This document shows positions 58,833 through 64,000 of a stretch of 64,000 bases of DNA, piece after piece (position 1 is the first letter of the stretch; each line of letters starts with the position of its first letter). Position numbers and translations under genes: made by a program. Source of the stretch: an uncultured Acidimicrobiales bacterium. Its GTDB lineage: Bacteria; Actinomycetota; Acidimicrobiia; Acidimicrobiales; SZUA-35. The notes below the pieces were generated by a model. The model worked only from the letters and a program-made list of their open reading frames with translations, had not been told where the DNA came from and searched no databases. The stretch covers positions 154,934-218,933 of the forward strand of contig CALKZY010000014.1 of the NCBI GenBank assembly GCA_938002965.1, written 5' to 3'.

Positions 58833-60344
58833 GTGCCAACGTCCGCTGTGTCAACTCCCGCTGTGTCATCACCCGGTCTGGCCGAACTGGCCGTCGACCA
58901 TGGTAGTGATCAGCCGATCTACCGCCAGCTTCGTGCTGCCATTCTGTCGGGGATCACGGCGGGGGCGTTGCCTGCCGGCGAAGCGCTGCCTTCATCGCGC
59001 TCGCTGGCTGAACGCCTCGGCGTGAGCCGGAGCACCGTCAACCTCACCTATCAGGAACTGACTGCCGAGGGCTTCCTTGTCGCTATCGAGCGAGTGGGCT
59101 ACATGGTCCATCCCGACTTGGCTCGAAATGAGGGTGAACGCATCGCCGAGCCACGTCGTGTCGACTGGGAGTCAAAGGTGGTCGACTACAGCGATTTCCT
59201 GGTTCACCTCAGAAAACCCGAGGGGCGTCACTCTCGCCGATTCCCGTTTGTTGTCGGTGCGCCGGATCCCGGTTTGTTTCCTGCCGCTGATTGGGGGCGG
59301 GCGATGCGGGCCACGATGGATGACGAACACCTGCCCTCGGTGATTTACGACCACATCGACACCGACGACCCCTTGCTGGTGGATCAGCTCTGTTCAGTAG
59401 TGTTGCCTGCGCGGGGCATCGACGCCGATCCGGATCAGGTGCTGGTCACCATGGGAACCCAAAACGGGCTTCACCTGACGGCTGCGGCGTTGGTCCACCC
59501 CGGTGACAGGGTGGTAGTCGAGGATCCTGGCTACCCGGACTCTGCTCACATCTTCCTTCGAGCCGGTGCCGACGTCATCCCGTGCCCAGTGGACGAGCAG
59601 GGTATACGGCTCGGTGATCTAGCAGGTGATGAAGTTGGACCGGTGGCTCTGGTCATCGTCACCCCAGGACATCAGTATCCGACCAACGTCACGCTGTCGG
59701 CCGCTCGTCGAGCCCAATTGCTGGCTCGAGCCGACGTTGACGACATGATCATCGTCGAAGACGACCACAACAGCGAGCTTCGCCATGTAGGCCAGCCGGT
59801 GCCGTCACTGAAGTCGCTCGATCGAAGCGGCCGAGTCGTGCACCTGGGAAGTTTCTCCAAGTACTTCGGGCCAGGGCTTCGACTTGGCTACGTCGTGGCC
59901 GATCCGGCCCTCATCGCCAAAATGCGAGATCTTCGCCGGTACATGATTCGGCACCCGCCCGGTCAGATCACCAGAACCATGGCGCTGTTCATCGAGCGGG
60001 GTGACTACGCGCGGGCGCTCAAGCGGGTCCGAAGCTCGATTCGTGAGCGGTGGGACATCGCCGTCACCGCCGTCGACCGGCACATCGGTTGGGACGTCGA
60101 CTTTCCCGCCGGTGGCGCGTCGCTGTGGCTTCCCGGCCCGAAAGATTTGGACGCCACTGCTCTCGTCGACCGGGCCGCCGACGATGGCTTGTACATCGAG
60201 TCCGGGGCGTCATGTTTCTTGACTGACCCGGTGCCGAGCAACATTGTCCGGCTAGGGCTATCCGGCATCGGTACTGAATCAATCGAAGACGGAATTAGGC
60301 GACTGGCCAACGTCGCCAGCAATCAATTGGAGAGCAAGCAGTGA
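58833..60344 (+). CDS. MocR/PdxR-type regulator (GntR DNA-binding plus aminotransferase domain)
   Basis: An N-terminal GntR winged helix (residues 15-90; PIYRQLRAAILSGI, LPSSRSLAERLGVSRSTVNL) is fused to an aminotransferase-like domain with VEDDHNSELRH and the PLP lysine in GSFSKYFGPGLRLGYVV. Such proteins sense PLP or an amino compound. It lies 2 bp after the aminotransferase gene and probably regulates this operon. The start is a GTG. Confidence 0.93.
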   Translation: MPTSAVSTPAVSSPGLAELAVDHGSDQPIYRQLRAAILSGITAGALPAGEALPSSRSLAERLGVSRSTVNLTYQELTAEGFLVAIERVGYMVHPDLARNEGERIAEPRRVDWESKVVDYSDFLVHLRKPEGRHSRRFPFVVGAPDPGLFPAADWGRAMRATMDDEHLPSVIYDHIDTDDPLLVDQLCSVVLPARGIDADPDQVLVTMGTQNGLHLTAAALVHPGDRVVVEDPGYPDSAHIFLRAGADVIPCPVDEQGIRLGDLAGDEVGPVALVIVTPGHQYPTNVTLSAARRAQLLARADVDDMIIVEDDHNSELRHVGQPVPSLKSLDRSGRVVHLGSFSKYFGPGLRLGYVVADPALIAKMRDLRRYMIRHPPGQITRTMALFIERGDYARALKRVRSSIRERWDIAVTAVDRHIGWDVDFPAGGASLWLPGPKDLDATALVDRAADDGLYIESGASCFLTDPVPSNIVRLGLSGIGTESIEDGIRRLANVASNQLESKQ

Positions 60345-60363
60345 AGCAACAGGAGAACGAGCA

Positions 60364-62808
60364 ATGAAGAATCTTCCCAGTCGGGCCCGCGTGGTGGTGA
60401 TCGGCGGCGGCGTCGGGGGTGCCAGCACCTTCTATCATCTGACCGAGCAGGGCTGGACCGACGTGGTGCTGGTCGAGCGTGACGAGTTGGCATCGGGTTC
60501 AACCTGGCATGCCGCCGGGCAGGTCACACAGTTCGGTGCCGTTCAGACAATGGTCGGGCTGAAGAAGTACTCCGTTGAGTTGTACACCCGGTTGGCCGCC
60601 GACCCGGAGTCGCCCATCACCTATCGCCGCGACGACGGTGGCATCCGCTTGGGCTACGACCAGTCTGACCTCGATGGCTACCGTCATTTCGTTGGTGTGG
60701 CCAAAGGTATGGGTGTCGACTTTGAGGTCCTTAGCCCGTCTGAGATGGCTGAGGCCCACCCGCTCATGGACGTGACTGGTTTGACCTGTGGTCTGTGGGA
60801 CCCGGTTGACGGCGACATCGACCCCACTGGGTTGGTCAACGGTCTGTGCCGTGCCGGTCGAAACAATGGCGGCCAGGTGTTTCGCCACACCGAAGTTATC
60901 GGCCTAGAGAGCAAGGGCGAGGGCTGGCTGGTTCGAACCAACAACGGCGACATCGAATGTGAGAGCTTCGTCAACGCCGCCGGTTATCGGGTCCACCAGG
61001 TTGGCAACTTCTACGGGCTGGAGTCGGCGGTGTCGTCGATGGAGCACCAGTTCTTCCTCACCGAAGAGCTGCCGGAACTGAAAGAACTGGGCCGTCGAGT
61101 CCCGCTGCTGCGTGACCCCGGCGACGACTTCTACAGCCGCCAGGAACATCACGGCTTGTTGGTCGGCATCTACGAGCAGGGCTGCAAGACGTGGGGCCGA
61201 GACCATATTCCCGATGACTTCGCCGGAAAGCTCGAACCACCTGACCTTGATCGCCTGACCGACAATATGGAACGAGTGATGGAGCGCCTGCCGATCTTGC
61301 AGACAGCCGGTATTTCCTCGGTTATCAACGGCCCGATCGCCTACTCCGGTGACGGGGTACCGCTGGTTGGCAAGTTGCCCGGCGTACGCAACGGCTACGC
61401 CATGTTGGGTATTCGAGCAGGTATCGGTGAAGGTGGTGGCTTGGGCAAGGTCCTGGCAGAAATCATCATCGATGGTGAGTCGGAGTGGGACAGCTGGTGT
61501 CTCGACCCCCGCCGCTTTACCCAATACGCCGGTGAGTCCTACGCCTCGGCCAAAGCGGTTGAGGAGTATCAACGGGAGTTCATCTTCCACCGACCAGACG
61601 AGCATCGACCGGCCGGTCGCAAAGCCAAGTGCACACCCCTGTACGACACATTGGCGGCCAAGGGAGCGGAGTTTGGGGCACTGAACGGTTGGGAGCGAGT
61701 GCTGTACTTCCATCCGAGCGCCGACAGTGAGATCGAGGACTTTGAGCATGTCCCCGAGTTCCGATTCTCGACTTACCACGACCAGGTTGGTGCTGAGGCC
61801 CGAGCGGTTCGAGACAACGTTGGCATCGTCGAGATCTCAGGCTTTACCCGGTATGAGGTTGCCGGCTCAGGCGCTGTGGAGTGGTTTGACCGACTGTCGG
61901 CTGGACGTATGCCTGGTGTTGGTCGCACCGGGCTGGCGTACGTCAGTGACGACAAGGGTCGCTTCCGGTCCGAATTCACCGTGACTCGTCTGGACGACGA
62001 TCGATTCTGGCTGTTGAGCGCGGCGGCAGCCGAGTGGCACGACCTCGACCTGTTGAACGAGGCCAACCCGCCTTCTGGGGTGACGATTACCAACTTGACC
62101 GACAATCACAACGCCTTGATGGTGGCCGGTCCAACGTCTCGTGACGTGCTGGGAGCGGTCACCGACCACCCGTTGGACAATGCCGCCTTCCCGTGGCTGT
62201 CAACTCGTGAACTCACCATCGTCGGTGTCGCCGTGCAAGCCTTGCGAGTGAGCTTCACCGGAGAGCTGGGTTGGGAACTTCACTTCCCCTCCGAGCACTC
62301 GGTGGCCGTGTACGAAGCGCTCTCGGCGGCCGGGGAGCCATTGGGCATGATTAACTTTGGGTTACTGGCCACTGAGTCCATGCGGATCGAAAAGAACTAC
62401 CGGGCATGGAAGCACGAACTGCACACCGAATTCACCGTGCTCGAAGCCGGGCTCGACCGTTTCGTCAACTTGGAGAAAGACTTCGTCGGCCGCGACGCCA
62501 TCGTTGCTCAGCGTGACGCCGGTCATCGTCGGCTGTTTGTCGCCTTCGAGGTAACCAACGACGAAGCCGCCGCTCACACCGGCGATCCGATCTGGACCAC
62601 CGTTGATGGAAGCGAGCGCTTGATCGGGGTGGTGACCAGTGGCGGGTACGGCCACACCATGAACACCAACATCGCCATGGGTTATGTCGATCCGGCCTAC
62701 GCCGAAGTCGGCACCGAATTGGCCATCGACATCATCGGTGTTCGTTCGCCAGCGGTGGTTCGGGCCGAGCCGATGTTCGACCCAGCCCATGAACGGCCAC
62801 GGGCCTAA
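60364..62808 (+). CDS. FAD-dependent oxidoreductase with GcvT domain (dimethylglycine/sarcosine dehydrogenase-like)
   Basis: The 814-residue protein has a DAO-type FAD domain (VVVIGGGVGGASTFYHL, residue 10), the GSTWHAAG motif whose His carries covalent FAD in dimethylglycine dehydrogenases, and ARAGIGEGGGLGK-like ending near residue 360. The C-terminal half is a GcvT/aminomethyltransferase domain (TGELGWELHFPSEH, ESMRIEKNYRAWKHEL) that would pass the one-carbon unit to tetrahydrofolate. It oxidatively demethylates an N-methylated amine. AGGAGA precedes the ATG. The substrate is undefined; the operon suggests an amino alcohol or betaine-related compound. Confidence 0.92.
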   Translation: MKNLPSRARVVVIGGGVGGASTFYHLTEQGWTDVVLVERDELASGSTWHAAGQVTQFGAVQTMVGLKKYSVELYTRLAADPESPITYRRDDGGIRLGYDQSDLDGYRHFVGVAKGMGVDFEVLSPSEMAEAHPLMDVTGLTCGLWDPVDGDIDPTGLVNGLCRAGRNNGGQVFRHTEVIGLESKGEGWLVRTNNGDIECESFVNAAGYRVHQVGNFYGLESAVSSMEHQFFLTEELPELKELGRRVPLLRDPGDDFYSRQEHHGLLVGIYEQGCKTWGRDHIPDDFAGKLEPPDLDRLTDNMERVMERLPILQTAGISSVINGPIAYSGDGVPLVGKLPGVRNGYAMLGIRAGIGEGGGLGKVLAEIIIDGESEWDSWCLDPRRFTQYAGESYASAKAVEEYQREFIFHRPDEHRPAGRKAKCTPLYDTLAAKGAEFGALNGWERVLYFHPSADSEIEDFEHVPEFRFSTYHDQVGAEARAVRDNVGIVEISGFTRYEVAGSGAVEWFDRLSAGRMPGVGRTGLAYVSDDKGRFRSEFTVTRLDDDRFWLLSAAAAEWHDLDLLNEANPPSGVTITNLTDNHNALMVAGPTSRDVLGAVTDHPLDNAAFPWLSTRELTIVGVAVQALRVSFTGELGWELHFPSEHSVAVYEALSAAGEPLGMINFGLLATESMRIEKNYRAWKHELHTEFTVLEAGLDRFVNLEKDFVGRDAIVAQRDAGHRRLFVAFEVTNDEAAAHTGDPIWTTVDGSERLIGVVTSGGYGHTMNTNIAMGYVDPAYAEVGTELAIDIIGVRSPAVVRAEPMFDPAHERPRA

Positions 62809-62838
62809 CGTCTGCTCTTTGGCTGGGGCGGAATGCCG

Positions 62839-63297
62839 TCAGGCCAGCACGGCAAATTCGTTCCCAACGTCGATCCGCCCGGAGGACAGGAGGCGGCAAA
62901 CTGTTCCGGCGCGCCGGCGCAGTGCCGCTTTCGCCCCGGGCCCGATCTCATCCTCCAGCAGCTTGCACGGTGCAGCCACCCGAACCACTTCCAACTCGAC
63001 ATCACCGATGCTCAGCCGCGTTCCGGGCGTGGTAGGAATTGGGCCGTGGGAGACGGTGATATTGCGTCGAGTGGTCGACGGCGGAATGTCCGACCCGAAG
63101 ACCCTGGCCGCCTCGGCCAAGTCATCGGCCGCTTGAATAGTGACGTGGCGATGCTTGGCGCCGTGATAGCGGTCACCCACCAGGCCTTTCCCGGCCTCAG
63201 CCTCCACAGAGGTCACCGACTTCATCGCCAACCGGGTGGCCGGAGCGATGTGTATTGCCACAACGGTGGAGGAGTCGTTTGGCGCTGGCGCTGTCAT
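62839..63297 (-). CDS. MOSC-domain protein
   Basis: The 152-residue protein has the MOSC layout: GLVGDRYHGAKHRHVTIQAAD, RRNITVSHG, IGDVELEVVRVAAPCKLLED with the conserved Cys, and AGTVCRLLSSGRIDVG. MOSC proteins bind molybdenum cofactor or form thiol-based sulfur carriers; single-domain members often reduce hydroxylated amines. The ATG at 63297 is preferred to an upstream one. It converges on the flavoprotein gene. Confidence 0.9.
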   Translation of the reverse strand: MTAPAPNDSSTVVAIHIAPATRLAMKSVTSVEAEAGKGLVGDRYHGAKHRHVTIQAADDLAEAARVFGSDIPPSTTRRNITVSHGPIPTTPGTRLSIGDVELEVVRVAAPCKLLEDEIGPGAKAALRRRAGTVCRLLSSGRIDVGNEFAVLA

Positions 63298-63569
63298 GCC
63301 GTTCACGCTACCTGGCGGCCGGTGCCTCACCGGAACGGCGTTCCAAGTGGCCGATCGGGCGATCTTCGAGGAGCTGTCCTCGGCCGTATCCGGGGGGTTG
63401 GCACCGGGACTGCATTTGCCGTCGAGCTGCGATTGTGAGATACCCCTCGATTCATCGCCCTCCTGGCGACATCTTCGCCGACCACCGAGCGGCCGTTGCT
63501 TGAGCAGCGAAGGCCTGAGCAGCGGTAAGCAAACTGATGTAGGATTTCGGCGTTCGGGAGTTGAAGAGT

Positions 63570-64000
63570 GTGGGAGGCGGTTTGCGGTCGCATGCAGGTC
63601 ATTGGTGTTTTCTGGTCGGCGTTTTCTCCGTGTGTCTGGCGGTGGTCGCTGGTTGTACCAGTGGCGGCTCGGAGGCGGTTCCGGAGGTGACGTCTCAGGT
63701 TGTTGAGGCTGAGCCTGATGCGCCGTCGACGTCTACAACCACTGAGCCGCCGACAGAGGAGACGTCATCCACTACGGAGGCTCTTACGGGTGATGAGGCT
63801 GAGGTCTTGGAGCTGGTCCGCCGGTTTTATGTGGACGCCGAGGATCGCCCTGACAAGTCGAAGGGTCCGGATGACTATCCGGATGTGTATTCCGAGATAG
63901 CGATCAATCCGATTCTGGGGCGGGTTCAGGACACGGATCGTGATCGGATTGCTCGGGGCCGGACCCAAATTTCGTATTCGTCGTTGTATACGTTGTCCGA
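63570..64000 (+). CDS. Lipoprotein, partial (runs off the window)
   Basis: From a GTG at 63570 (GGGAG nine bases upstream) a signal sequence ends in the lipobox VVAGC (Cys29). A Glu/Thr/Ser-rich linker follows to about residue 75 (STSTTTEPPTEETSSTTE), then a folded part beginning GDEAEVLELVRRFYVDAEDR that may be NTF2-like. The frame stays open to the right edge, with 143 codons visible. Codon use is T-rich (GTT, GAT, TCT), unlike most neighbours but like the end of the secreted protease gene. Confidence 0.7.
   Translation, partial: MGGGLRSHAGHWCFLVGVFSVCLAVVAGCTSGGSEAVPEVTSQVVEAEPDAPSTSTTTEPPTEETSSTTEALTGDEAEVLELVRRFYVDAEDRPDKSKGPDDYPDVYSEIAINPILGRVQDTDRDRIARGRTQISYSSLYTLS

Noticed and set aside
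63236..63706. 156-residue plus-strand frame
   Set aside because: It overlaps the MOSC start and the lipoprotein start, while both of those have recognisable motifs in other frames.
1..64000. tRNA, rRNA, CRISPR arrays, insertion sequences, prophage or plasmid origin
   Set aside because: I saw no cloverleaf-like, repeat-spacer, transposase, integrase or iteron patterns; small RNAs cannot be excluded without a covariance search.

Overview
The window looks like chromosomal DNA of a high-GC actinobacterium, most likely from the class Acidimicrobiia or a relative (inference, not a database match). The main pointers are the SCO1664 / DUF3090 / MSMEG_4193-phosphatase triad, a mycobacterial-style ada-alkA/ogt pair, an FrhB-type (F420-linked) protein, a BON+OmpA envelope protein, a LytR-CpsA-Psr protein, DUF3556, DUF4333 and DUF4214 proteins, and frequent GTG/TTG starts. 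I see no rRNA, tRNA, CRISPR array, insertion sequence or phage module. Most of the window is ordinary chromosome with tightly packed, often ATGA-overlapping operons.

1-9 kb: a secreted DUF4214 protein, an acidic single-pass membrane protein with an excalibur-like C-terminus, prmA facing a Ppx/GppA-HD phosphatase that carries a repetitive insert, a GT4 glycosyltransferase, and a TetR / YiiX-like (C92) pair. 9-14 kb: a MarR-thiolase-SDR lipid operon with a clear terminator, then an ogt/ada-alkA alkylation-repair operon.

14-21 kb is the most unusual region. It holds a DUF4333-like lipoprotein and three genes linked by shared sequence. The first is an ECF sigma factor fused to a transmembrane helix and an ectodomain. 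The second is a ricin-lectin plus galactose-oxidase-like copper radical oxidase, split by what looks like loss of one 10-bp repeat unit. The third is a secreted trypsin-like protease. The oxidase and protease share VPVLPG linker repeats, with looser LPG motifs in the sigma factor. The sigma factor and protease end in the same DUF642-like domain. I propose this as a candidate surface-sensing and secreted-enzyme system.

21-33 kb: an RNB ribonuclease, panB, panC and a DUF2520 dehydrogenase under a MarR gene, then MutM, an AlkA-like glycosylase and a UvrD-like helicase, an ArfA-like envelope protein and the actinobacterial triad. 33-44 kb: UdgB overlapping a GNAT/acyl-CoA synthetase fusion, a lipoprotein, the FrhB-like protein, an EssC-like protein without its ATPase motor, Tag with a zinc-ribbon protein, an LCP protein and a DUF2339 membrane protein.

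44-56 kb: menB with an SRPBCC protein, an acyl-CoA synthetase, a DUF3556 membrane protein, and a branched-chain-amino-acid-type ABC system whose two permeases and one ATPase are fused in one polypeptide. A 45-residue small membrane protein lies upstream of its binding-protein gene. A cupin and a decayed methyltransferase pseudogene follow. 56-63 kb: a coupled four-gene operon (HisD-family dehydrogenase, DegT aminotransferase, MocR regulator, dimethylglycine-dehydrogenase-like flavoprotein) that looks catabolic, then a MOSC protein and the start of a lipoprotein gene that runs off the window.
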